This document shows positions 31,282 to 42,381 of a DNA stretch of 64,000 nt, one piece after another. The DNA comes from Amoeboaphelidium occidentale. Its lineage: Eukaryota > Aphelidiomycota > Aphelidea. Every line of letters begins with the position of its first letter. Within the stretch, counting starts at the first letter, position 1. The stretch is taken from positions 33,679-97,678 of the forward strand of contig JALGPX010000024.1 in NCBI GenBank assembly GCA_023515795.1, read 5' to 3'. The notes beneath the pieces are model-generated. The model saw nothing but the letters and a program-made list of their open reading frames with translations. It was not told the origin of the DNA and did no database searches. The position numbers were made by a program, and so were the translations under genes.

Positions 31282-34034
31282 TTATTGCGGAGAAACAAGT
31301 TTGATTTGCTTTTCGAGTAACTTTGCCCTTTCGTTATCATTTCGCTCCATAGGTGCGTTGTAAAACACATAAGGGTCCAGCGCTAGTGCGCTTGGCTCTT
31401 TTAATGGAGAGTCGTTCTGATGATATGGCGTGTGAGTGAAGTCAATCAATTGTTTTGATAAAGAGTCTTTGTCGAATGGTTCATAGAAAGCAACAGAATC
31501 TCCTGCGTTGTAGTATTCATGCCATAGTTTCGAATTAGGCAGTATGAGGGGGACATTTAAAAGTCCAGCGATATGAGTGCTTATTCCAATATCATCACAA
31601 GGTTGCCCGGCAACGACGGCGCGGACATTTTGAGCAACTAGAACGAAGGTCTTCAAATCCAGAATATCCTTGTGAAACTCGAAATGTATTTTTTGAGTGA
31701 AAGGAACCATGTCTTCCAACTTTATCATGTTTTCTAGTATCACAGACTTGTTGTATGACACGCTTGAGCAAACGAAAACAAATCTTACTCGAGGGTATCG
31801 TTCCTTGTTAACATTCAAAAAATTCTTGAATTCATCAATCATATTCTTCATGCTGTCAAATGTATTCCATGAGGCATCAACAAGAAATATACTTCTTTTC
31901 TTCGCAGAAGATTTTACATTTTGTGTGGACTTTGTTATTTTCTCTAATTCAGTTGACACAACGTCTGTCAGAATCGGAGACAGATGTATTAGATTTGGAT
32001 GAATACCGAAAGACAATCTGAGTAAATTCTTCTGAAACTGATTGTGAACGACGATCAAATCTGCATTCATCAAGCAATACTGTTCACGAAGGAACAACGC
32101 CTTTAAGTCATCTTCGATCTTCAAAGATTGATGAAAAGAGTCATAAAGCACCTGATAAGAGCCAAAGACTCTTATAGAAACTAAAACATTTTTCGGCAAA
32201 TAAAGATCTCGTTTCCGCAACAAATCACTAGCCAATCCTTCCCTATCCACAAATTCGACAAAATCAAAACTGATCTTCTTGTAAATCTCTTTGAATGAGT
32301 TCGCTATCTTAATTGATTTTCTTAAGTTATCATCATTCCTTCTGAAATCCCGATCGCTTAGTGATGCAAGTGTGAAACAGAATAAAGAGTTTTGATATCG
32401 TTCTCCAACCATACTTTTCCAACGAGACATCTCTTCATCCGATATATCACTCAGCACAATAACTTTATGGCCATCTTCCAGCATTTCCTTAATGACACTG
32501 TACATGACAAACTCAATAGAAGAGTATGCTTTAGTAGAGAATAAATTCTCGATGTAAAATGCAACAACCGGCTTTCTGGTTATCACATCGTTTCTTTTCA
32601 AACGCTGAGGTACAGCATAATTGACAGAAGATATGTCAGAGTATGATGCGTTTTCGACAAAAAGTTTTAACTGACGTTCAGCCTTTTTCTCGATGTACGG
32701 AATTAGATTCCACAATCTGAAAGCAATATCATTGTAGTTAGCTGATAGTCTCTTAACTTTTGCAGCAATAAAATCAGGACTATCAAGTTCATTCACCACA
32801 AGGTAATCTTGCAGAATCGGGTCTAAAGAAAACACCGCAGATGTAGAACTTGTTATGGATGGTATTCCCATGCTGATGCTTTCCACAACGGTCATTGGAA
32901 AGCATTCAGTGAGCGATATATAAAGAGTTATGTCCATTTGACCAATGAGCTTGACAAATTGATCATGTTCTAGAAATGCGCCGTGTTCAACGATATTGGC
33001 TTGGCAATGCTCCAAATAGGGAATGTTCGGCCGTTTTAACACATGCAGGTCGACATCAGGCATTCCACAGAGAGCCACTACTTGCGCATACACATTTTTA
33101 TGGACCCAGCTACTACCAAAAACTCCGATGTTGACTCGAGACCGATCTAAAGCGAGCCTTCCGTCTCTCAAGACATAAGAAACTTCTGGGAAATTCCAAA
33201 TCTCGACAGCATCAATCCCAAAAGCTTTGAAGGATTCTACCATCCCGTTTTTGACAACACCTATTCTGCTGACGTATCCTTCTTTGGTTGCTTTGATCAT
33301 ATCGTTTACCAGACCAGCTTCTGCCTCATGAAACGGCTGCGACATTGATCCATGATATATAAAGAGTATTTCTACGTTTGGCAGTCGTTCTTTCAAGACT
33401 TTTGCGAACTTGACAGTATTTGGCGGTATTCCATTGATTATCACAGTTCGAAGTTCAGGAACGTACGATAAGTAATTGACCAACGACTTCTCGTGTGTAT
33501 CCGATGTGATTCCAGGGAGCTCTAATACAGGAAATTTTTGGCCATAAGTTGCCTAAGAGATCAATGCGTTGATATTAAGACTCACCTGTCGAATACCATG
33601 CCATGATGGATGGCAGATGGTAATCACTTTAGTTTCAGTCTCAAGCAGTTCTTCGGGAGAATCAGCGCTGCTCCTTGTCGCTATACCACCGAATGGCAGT
33701 TCTCGTAAAAGCTTTCCAGAGGGCACCCATATCTTTGTCTTTCCAGTTGCCGCAAGAACGATGTCGCCGACATTTGACGATCCGTAATACTGTTGGTCCA
33801 CTTGTGGCGAGCCTAAACCGTAAGGAGCAATCCAAAGAAGGGACAACCTGATGGATTCGACTCGATGACCTCCTCTACATGTCCGACAGTGTCTGGTGTG
33901 ATGAATTCATAAAGCGAATACATCACCAAAAGGCAGATGCAGAATAATCCAACTCCGTAAAGCCTTGATCGAAATATCGGGCTTTTCAAAAGCTTTTGTA
34001 GTTGGTTCTTATCCTTGTAAGTTAACAGGTTCAT
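31282..34034 (-). CDS. Tandem GT-B glycosyltransferase, probable type II membrane protein
   Basis: Two glycosyltransferase-like halves lie in one polypeptide. Exons are proposed as 34034-33922, 33874-33586 and 33552-31282, about 890 residues. The last intron (33 nt) is clear. The first (47 nt, 33875-33921) is needed to bridge two frames, lacks a good branch site and is uncertain. The N-terminus has a basic stretch and one hydrophobic segment (RLYGVGLFCICLLV), fitting a Golgi type II anchor. The first GT domain has LLWIAPYGLGSP and the donor-side motif SLTECFPMTVVESISMGIP. The second starts near VVAFYIENLF, has NADLIVVHNQFQKN, and its donor half looks weak (no clear E-x7-E). The substrate is unknown. 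It lies 22 bp upstream of the Pex20-like gene. Confidence 0.7.
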
Positions 34035-34139
34035 GAGGACCAGATGAATTCACTGAAACGCTGGTTGTGAAGGCAAACAGCACTTGTACAACAGTTGTTT
34101 GAAAAAAAATCTAGTCGTCTATTGTGTTATAGATATAGA

Positions 34140-35905
34140 CTAGAAAATGTAATCTAGTCGGTCCCACATATCACAATGTCTGTTCCAGGGCTGATCAGTG
34201 AGTATGACATCGGCATCGTTTGTAAATTTGAGATAATTTTGTTGTTCGACTGTAATAGGAGCCCAAGCTGGTAGTTGTGATAGAGAGTCTTTGTCTTTGC
34301 CCATGTCATGAGCCATGAACTTGTCGAACTTTCCTTGATCTAATGTACCGGAGGCGAAAGACGTGAAATAGTCGATCAGCGCGTGAGAGATCTTGTGTTC
34401 CTCTTGAGAGAATTTAGGTATGATCATCCAGTTTTGAAGGCTATGGAAGACATAAGGAAGTTCAAGCCCGTGACAGACTTCCTTACTTTTGCATCTCTGG
34501 ATTACAGGAATAAAGCGAGGCTGAAACTCGAATGAGTAGAAATACACATTTTGTTGCTTCGATAACCTCAAGGCAGCCTGGCGCTTTGGACATGCGACGA
34601 GTAAGTCTGTAGCAGCTCGACCAAGGGAGTCCAGATTCTCGTTGGGTACTTCAGTGGATGGGTAAGCTTCCAAGACTTCGTTGCTGCTATTTCCAAAAAT
34701 GTATCGCATCGCAGCTTCGTAATTTCCTTTTCTCAGTAAGACATCCCTGCCTCCTGTGAACAACTTGGCGATATCATCAATCAATTCCAAAGCTAAACCA
34801 GCCTCGTCGCGGTTGAAACCAGACAGAATCGGAACGTTCTTCACTTGGTTTGATAGAATGGCTTTTCGTGGATGTTGAGTTATAATCTTCCCATCAATGA
34901 CTGGAGTCCACTAAAAATATAAAGCGAAATTATATGATAACTTACCAGCAGTATATCGCCGAGTTTTTTTTTCTGGTTAAACATTCCGATCGGAGGACGC
35001 AAGTATGATATTACCGCAGCAGGAACTTTTCTCAAGCAAGCCAAATCGCGAACATTACAGCCAACTTTTTTGGCCAATGCTTCACCCAGAATTGTTGCTT
35101 CAGATCGAGTCCTATAGTTGATTCCCAAGACGTTACTTTCCAAAATCGCTTGCTGGAACAGGCCATTACTCAAGTCAGCTGTCAGATGAAAACTGATGGA
35201 CATTGCGCCTGCGCTTTGACCCCACAATGTTACTTGGTTAGGGTCACCTCCAAACTTTCGGATATTTTCTTTGGTCCACTTTAGTGCGAATTCTTGATCT
35301 TTCAAACCATAGTTTCCCTCAAGATCTTCAGTGGCAAGAAATCCGAGCGGTCCCAATCTATATTGAACTCGGACTACGATAACATTCTTATGCTGGACGA
35401 TGTATGAAGGATTTTGGACTCCAACTGTGCTTCCACTTCCGATTATCCATGCACCGCCGTGGAGCCAAACCAAAACAGGGAGAGGCTTGTTTTCATCGAT
35501 TCGTGGGGTAGTTGGTGTGAAAACATCCAAGTACAAACAATCTTCACTTTGGGCCTCTAATAATAGCAATTGGGGACATGATGGAGCTTTTGATGTTGCT
35601 CTTCTGATAAATGGCTTCCAACTTTTGGGTCTAACAGGATCTTGCCAACGGAATTCGTCTGTAGGAGGATGAGCATATGGCACACCAAGGAATTGACGGA
35701 CATCAGGCCATGAGCGGTCGATCTTGCCTGATATCAAGCCGTTCGATGTTTCTGCAATAAGACCATTGCTGGCTTCGGTGCTGGTAAGTGATCTAAACTT
35801 TGCTGAAGCTAAGAGAAATTGATCATCGCTCTGGCCAGCAAAGCAAAAGGATACGAGTACGGAAATGTGCAGTACAAGATAAATCCAAGTTCTGATCACA
35901 GACAT
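34140..35905 (-). CDS. Secreted type-B carboxylesterase/lipase
   Basis: This alpha/beta hydrolase cleaves carboxylic esters outside the cell or in the secretory route. Exons 35905-34946 and 34910-34140 (intron 35 nt) give 576 residues. The chosen start makes a signal peptide (MSVIRTWIYLVLHISVLVSF). The frame continues upstream to 36073, but that would bury the signal, so it is not used. Family motifs are FLGVPYAHPP, EDCLYLDVFTP, the oxyanion-hole HGGAW and the nucleophile LWGQSAGAMS. The acid in FNRDEAG and the His in CHGLELPYVF complete the catalytic triad. The enzyme looks active. There is no C-terminal GPI or ER-retention signal. The natural substrate cannot be told from sequence. Confidence 0.9.
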
Positions 35906-36555
35906 ATTTCGTAAAGAAGTTTTGAGTTGTTTGACTACATTTTTTCTCACGGAACAAATCGTTTCATGAATCACGTGAAGAATCTTACCCCTGAAAGCCA
36001 CAATTTGTGTAATACGATTAATTATGGATATGAATAGGATGGATATGAGAGAATTAAAGATGTGAAGTTCCATGCAGCATCAGATGAAAGCTGAAACCTA
36101 AAATTTGCTAAACTTCGCGATAACGACTCATTAAAATACGAAAGTTGACAAGATCGCAACATTCCTCGATAAATTAACTTGAAAGGGAAAGCAATGAGCA
36201 CTCATACGACTATTGTCTTAGTTTTAGTTGAAGTTGTTGCTGTCTCAAATTGCATTCAAGACCTTTTACCCAACATAGACCGTACGCCTCGTTCTAACGC
36301 AAACTGCCGACAATTCCAGAGCAACGTAGGACATTACCAAAGACTGAGTGATAGATATTGCTAAAGCCCCACTTATTTAATGAAAATCGGTTCTACTGTG
36401 GTTCAATGAAATTTTATTGCATTGTTTGGCAGTCATGACTTGTGTCAAAGTTTGATGCAATTCATCACAACAATGCATAGAACAAGTGCGAATACTTTAC
36501 ATGTGAAAAGGTTTATTGAAGTTTGAATAGTTACAAAGCTCAAAGCATCATGGGG
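35906..36555. other. 650-bp gap, largest intergenic stretch
   Basis: This holds the divergent promoter of the carboxylesterase gene and the 3' side of the Yta7-like gene. One short plus-strand frame (36194-36364) is listed separately as a possible secreted peptide. I found no tRNA-like cloverleaf, no strong repeat and no transposon remains. The sequence is AT-rich with several in-frame stops on both strands. Confidence 0.5.
36194..36364 (+). CDS. Possible small secreted cysteine-containing peptide
   Basis: A 56-residue open frame lies in the largest intergenic gap. It begins MSTHTTIVLVLVEVVAVSNC, a plausible signal peptide. The remainder has two further Cys (SNANCRQF and the terminal DRYC). 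Small secreted peptides of this kind are common in fungi, and the divergent carboxylesterase is also secreted. Against it, the frame is short, unmatched to any family I know and could be random. No intron is needed. Confidence 0.3.
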   Translation: MSTHTTIVLVLVEVVAVSNCIQDLLPNIDRTPRSNANCRQFQSNVGHYQRLSDRYC

Positions 36556-39500
36556 TTAATTAGGCGATCTTCTTTCTCCATGAAGCTCCTAAAAGTTAGC
36601 CTGTTATGATAATGATTACTTTGATCAGATTTAATTCATCAAGCTCATGCTCCATCCCATCTTCATCAACAACTATACGTTGAACAACCTTTTTTCTGAA
36701 GTTTAGGATGCCTTTACAGAAATCGGAATAGGTAGCCTCTAGTTTGGATACGGTTTGATCTTTCATGACCTCCGCAATGTGGCACACGAAATCCTTAAAG
36801 TCGCGTGTTCTGAATACAGCTCTACAGTTTAACCTCTTTGACTTCACAAGCTCGATAGTTTCTGGAAGCACTTCCAAGTTATCTTCGGTTGGTTGCTGTT
36901 CTTCTTCTGGTATATCCTCAGCAGGAGTTTCTTGAGGAGCTACATCCTCGGGAATTGACTCCATTTCTCTAGATTCTTCTGCTATCGGCTCCAACGGCTC
37001 ATCTACAGCCATCGTTTCATCAGAAGGTTCCTGCTCTTTGTCAGATTCTTCTTCCTTTCCAGACTCGTTTGAAACAGTTTCACTCTTTGCTTTCATCAAC
37101 TCTTTGTATTCTGATTCCAGAGTCTTTTCCCTGAGGGCACTCTCCCGTGCGGCTTGAAGAAGTTCCTGATCAAAGCTTCTGATCCATTCGCCAAATATAT
37201 CGGTCAACGCATTGATGTGAGTAAAGCGGAAATTTTCTCCCCTAAGTTCAGACAAGGTTTTGAAATTCTCGAGCATTTCAAGCATGTCTTTCTTAAACGG
37301 CTTCAGTTCATTGTACTCTCCCAATTCTAGCTTCTCTAGAATTTCTTGTGCGTCCATCTGAACGACATCTCCATAATCTTCAATCGGATTCAAGCCTTTT
37401 ATCAAAGACTTGTAATCTTTGCAGCGTATCCACTCATGTAAAAATTCCCTTAAATACAGACGCAATCTTCTAAAGACACTCTGATCATACTCGTGCAGCT
37501 GTTTAATTTCCTTCAAAGTAAGCTTCCTAACTGGTTGAGGTTCATTAGCTTCAGCGAGAGTTTCGTCAGATGTCTCAATTTTTTCAAGTTTAAACTCTTC
37601 TTGGATCTCATCAAAAACTACTCTGTGATCATCTGCAACAAATGTTAGAATACATTTGTCATATAAGGTCTTGAAGTAATCTTTGATTTGGTTTGGAGTA
37701 GGACTTTTAATATGAAAGAATTCTGAATTATCGAAGAAACTTTTGAATGAGTTATCTGAATCCTCGCATTCTTCCATGAACGACATTGATGCAATAATAT
37801 ACATGCCACGATTATTCTCGCTCTTAATAAAAACTGATTTAAGTATTTGCTGTGCCGCAAAAGGCAAGGTCTCCCAAAGCAAGTCGAATCCCTTGATAAC
37901 GACTATTGATGGCTGGTTTTTCAGGCATTCTTTAAAGAAATTGTAAATTGATGCTTCCAAATTAGAGTCTTGGAAAATAATGCCTGCATCGAAATTAAAT
38001 GTTGGATATCCTTCATAATAGTTTAGAAGCGCTGAAACTGCGTGCTCAATAGCAGAGTTATCATCAGAACATATGCAAAGTCTCGGATGGTACACAAAAT
38101 CTGTCTTGGATTCCACGGCTTGATTAAGGCTTGGAAATACAATGCTTTGCACTAAAGAGGAATAATTTGTAAACGGTAAATTCAACTCTGATGCCTTCGC
38201 CAACTCGGCTAATTGAATATCCAACAAATGTTTAGTAGGTCCTTTAAGTCCTTTGATTTCCAAATTTGATGTCTTCCGAGATGTTGATGTTATTCTGCTG
38301 AGACTAACTGCAAAATCCTGAGCCGTAATCGATATTTTTGTTAAATCAAGCACATACTTCTTCTCATTCTTGTAAACATGAGGATAAGACCTTTCTAAAG
38401 CTCGAAGCATTGCTTCTGAACAAAGAGACTTCAAATCGCTTCCCGAAAATCCATTAGTCACTTCAGCGATGCCAGAAACTATTTCAGGCTCTGGTTTGGG
38501 ATCCCAAGCTTTAGTATGAATTTTGATAATGTTCTCTCTTGATTTCTTGTCAGGAAGTTGGAACAAGAACTCTCTGTCAAACCTTCCTGGACGCCTTAAA
38601 GCAGGATCAATCGCATCAATTCTGTTTGTTGCCCCAATAACAATAACTTGTCCGCGACTATCCAATCCATCAAGTAAAGCCAAAAGAGTAGTAACAATTG
38701 AGGCATGAATTTGATCTTGTTTTGAACTTCTGACAGGTGCTAATCCATCCAATTCGTCAAAGAATATAATACTTGGCTGCATATTTCTAGCTTGTTCGAA
38801 CAGTAACTTCAGCTGTCGCTCAGACTCTCCAACCCATTTTGAAAGTACATCTGCGCCTTTTCTCATAAAGAATGCAACCTTTTGTGTTTCATTAGAACAT
38901 GCATTGGCTAAGGCTCTAGCTAGCAAGGTTTTTCCAGTTCCTGGTGGCCCATGAAATATAACACCTCTTGGCGGCACAACTCCAAATTTGGTGAAAACTT
39001 CAGGATACAGCAAAGGAAGGAGAACCATTTCTTTCAGAGACTTGACATGCTGGTCTAAACCACCGACACTCTCAAAAGTCACGGACTTGTCAATTTCAAT
39101 AGGGTCTGAATCGGTGAGGCTCTTCGCTCCAACTGGTTTTAATGAGGACGGTCTAGCAACATCAGGTTTCAAATGATTCATACCACTATTTATCGCTGCT
39201 AGCCTGTTCTTCGTAGCGAATTCTGCAGACTTTTGATCGTCGTCGCTATCACTGTCAAACTCTGGGCCTAATAAGGCTGCTCCGAAATTCTTGGAGAAAT
39301 TAGAGAAAGAATCGCCGTAATTATTTGCTAGTCTTCTAATAGAACTAAATCTCGACGGACCAAGCCTCTTCTTCTGATCTTTTCTTGGAGATGCATCATA
39401 CAGCGGAATCCTGACTTGATAATTTTTAGGATGCGTTCTTGGTCGAAGCTCATACTGTTTCGATTCCTCATCATCATCTTCACCTCTTCTGTCACCATAT

Positions 39501-40454
39501 GAAACAAGTCGACGGTAATGACTTTTTCTAGGCCTCAAAGCGTATCCATCATCAAAGTTTCCAAGTTCATCTTGATTTAAATTGTCTTCATGACGAGATA
39601 CATCATCATCGTTCTGATCATTGTTATCTTGTGGTTCTTCCTCTTGCTTAGCTTCAAGCAATGCCTGGGCTCTTTCTTCTCTTAGCTTTCGAGCTTGTTC
39701 CCTTCGCTCTTTCATCTTTTTGCTTTCCTCTTCTTCAACAATTGCTCTGGCTTTGTTTCTTGTTAATCTGGCTCCCTCCTCCAAAGCCTCTAATTTTTCT
39801 AATGGAATTGTAACAGTTTTACGCTGAGGTTTTCTGGACACTGCACGGTCTTCGTCTTCGTCATCGCTTGATTGTAACTCATATATTCTCCCATGATATC
39901 TGGTTGATCTGGACGGTAACACCCTTGTGGGTTCATGTTGCATAAATGAACGCCTTCCGGTAGACAGAGCTCTTTGTTTACGAGGCCGTCTTTCCATAAT
40001 TTCGTCCTCGTCTTCATCATCCTCGTCGTAAATGTACTGTTTCTGGTAGAACTTGGCAAAGTCAAAAGTTTTTCCTCTGGTGGTTCTTCTGGGAGATGTT
40101 TCATGGCTCAAATCTTGAATGTCTAAACTGTTTGAATCACCGAGTAAGCCCTGCAGCTCTCTGAATCTGGCCCGGCCCACTCTTTCTGTGCCATGGCTTG
40201 GGGCATCACTTTCAGCTTTTTCCGGAAGCTTTGCTGTGTCTGGTTCTGAAGACGCATCTGAATGTTAAGAAGCTGAGTTTAGCTACTTTACCTCTGGAAG
40301 ACTCTGACCGGCCTCTCCTTCGCTTAACGGGGTAATCTTCCTGTTCATCGGAATTCTCTTTATTGGAAATTTCTGCATTTAAATTATCTGCTCGTTTAGT
40401 CATTTTAGTTGTACTCGCCTCTATGTCCTCAACTTCCTCCGTCTCAAATGACAT
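36556..40454 (-). CDS. YTA7: Yta7/ATAD2-type AAA ATPase with bromodomain-like region
   Basis: This is a nuclear chromatin factor that removes or deposits histone H3-H4. Exons 40454-40292, 40257-36620 and 36588-36556 (introns 34 and 31 nt) give 1277 residues. The last exon encodes only ELHGERRSPN. The N-terminal 400 residues or so are acidic and basic low complexity. AAA1 is complete, with HGPPGTGKT, FFDELDGLAP and GATNRIDAIDPALRRPGRFD. AAA2 is degenerate and lacks a Walker A, as in relatives. The following bromodomain-like region starts at RLRLYLREFLHEW and contains IEDYGDVVQMDAQEIL. I do not see the acetyl-lysine-binding Asn at the expected place, as reported for yeast Yta7. A charged linker separates it from the end. 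Confidence 0.93.
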
Positions 40455-40471
40455 TGTGCGCAAAACAATGC

Positions 40472-40946
40472 TTAATGTGGTTTCGGCTTAAAACCATCAA
40501 CCGCCATATTTCTGGTAGCTGACGGGATTCTTACGCGTATTCCGTCCAGTGTTTTGGTCAATTTCACTTGGCACCCTAAGCGAGATGTTTCTGTTAGTCC
40601 GAAGGCCAAATCAAGCATATCGTTCTCATCATCAGATGCCTCAGGTATCATTTTATAAAAAGGTTCTTCCACGATGACATGGCACGTACTACAAGCCAAA
40701 GACGCTTCGCATGCTCCTACAATTATTAGCGCTTCTAAATTCTACTTCAGAACCTTCTAGTTCGACGTCGTTCTCATGAGCAATATCCAACAGATTATCT
40801 CCCTCAGCTGCATTACAAGTGATCTCTTCGTTCTCAGGCGTCACAAAAGTCACGTGTAACGTTTTCTTGTTTGCCGCAGTGCTTAGTCGTCTTAAAGGCA
40901 CTAATCGTCGGCTTACAATGCCAAATCTCAGCAATCCAAAATTCAT
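40472..40946 (-). CDS. YAH1: Mitochondrial [2Fe-2S] ferredoxin (Yah1/adrenodoxin type)
   Basis: This is an electron donor in iron-sulphur cluster assembly and haem A synthesis. Exons 40946-40754 and 40716-40472 (intron 37 nt) give 145 residues. The start [20 protein letters not shown] is a mitochondrial presequence; an upstream in-frame ATG would destroy it and overlap the divergent J-protein gene. The cluster cysteines are in [13 protein letters not shown] (three) and RLGCQVKLT (one), spaced as in adrenodoxin-type ferredoxins. The conserved ending has [17 protein letters not shown]. It lies 17 bp upstream of the Yta7-like start on the same strand. Confidence 0.94.
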
Positions 40947-40983
40947 CAGACGCAAATGTTTCTGTCTTGTGACGATAAGTTTT

Positions 40984-42380
40984 ATGATATCAGACAAAAT
41001 TCTGTCCCTGCCCATCGCCAAGTCGTCGCAGGAAGCGAGCAAGATATATCAAAAGGCCTGCTCAAGCATTCTAATGAGGTAAACGCGATTAGCCTTTGTG
41101 CTCTGATACATTCTTTTTATAGGCGACTCGTGATGGTGGATAACAAAAACCCTGTCAAGATCTTGGTACCAGCTGTTATTCGCTACACCATTGGTGATTT
41201 TAAAGTTACCGGTAAAGTGGAAACTAATGGTGTTCAACAAGATTTCTCTGTTCCTTGGTCTTTGCAGTATTATGGAACATTTAAAAATACATCGGGTACT
41301 GTTGGTAGAGGTTACACACAGTCAACTCCACGCACTGTAGTTTTGGCCGAATCGTTTGTGAAGTACTCGTTTGATAGGGATCTGTATCAACACCGTGTGG
41401 ATTGTGACGATCGGCGTATTCACTACGGCTTCTCTTATTATGATATTAATGATTTACCGAGAGATGCTGTTTATGCGCCTCCAGTTGTAAATCCAAAACA
41501 GTATATGGAAGCGATGTTTAATCTGGACGAAGAGATGATCAAGAACAAAATTCTAGATAATTTCAAACATGCTACAAACCGAAATGGCACACCTCTCGCA
41601 GAAACAATGAAGGCCACTCTAGATTCATCGAATGTTCGATATGATTTTGCCTTCCTGCCTTATTATGTGTTTGAGGAGTCCTTTTTATTCATGCGAAGTT
41701 ACGGTCTCGTGAATGCATACAATGGATCAGCCATGCCGTCGAAATTTAAAGACGCTATTTCAGACTCTGCGTCTATTGTACTCGCAACAATCATATTCGA
41801 TTTGCTTCTTTCAAAGTATGTGCCTTACGAAGCATTGGTTATTCCAGATATGACAGTTCTCGCAGGATACTGGATTTATAAGTTTAGGCAGAGAGTCTTT
41901 GATCTTAAGAAAGATCCCAAGCAATTTTTATCACTTGAAAAACTTAAGCCTGTTTGGCAACTGTATCATAAACTATTCATAGAATCATCAAGCAAAGTAC
42001 GCCCTTCCCAGCAAGATGAGAAGAAAGGAAACGAAAACGAAAATGAATCTTCAAAGAAAGCAAAGAAGGGTCGAGCTGAGGCCACAAAACGGGAGCAATC
42101 TAAGAAATCACAAAAAGAGAAGGCAGGAAAAAAGAAGGATGACCAACAGGCAACAAACAAAACGAAGGATCCCAAGTCGTACTACAAGCTACTAGGAATC
42201 ATTAATTTAAACGATATCACTGACGACGTCATAAGAAGATCTTACATTGAGAAGGCAAAGGTTTATCATCCAGATGTTTGCGGAGATGATCTTGACATGA
42301 AAGATCACTGGTTGCTGATTCAAGAAGCTTACGAGGCTTTACAGACAGAAGAAAAGAGACAAAAATATTCCTCGATATAG
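40984..42380 (+). CDS. J-domain protein with unrecognised N-terminal region
   Basis: This Hsp70 co-chaperone is unusual in carrying its J domain at the extreme C-terminus. Exons 40984-41078 and 41123-42380 (intron 44 nt) give 450 residues. Residues 1-300 or so are well ordered by composition but belong to no family I recognise; recognisable stretches include FSVPWSLQYYGTF and DFAFLPYYVFEESFLFMRS. A hydrophobic patch (ASIVLATIIFDLLLS) may be a membrane segment. A Lys/Glu-rich linker follows. The J domain spans about 380-450: YYKLLGI, IEKAKVYHPDVCGDD (HPD present) and EAYEALQTEEKRQKYS. Its stop codon is one base from the convergent HIS7 stop. Location is unknown; the N-terminus is not a clear presequence. 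Confidence 0.8.
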
Positions 42381-42381
42381 C

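Noticed and set aside
33813-33921. Frame change in the glycosyltransferase N-terminus as a disabling mutation
   Set aside because: A 47-nt intron restores a single frame with correct phase at both ends, so a broken gene is not required.
36059-36364. Longer starts for the carboxylesterase (36073) and for the small frame (36179)
   Set aside because: The upstream start would bury the signal peptide, and 36179 is not an ATG; the later ATGs are used.
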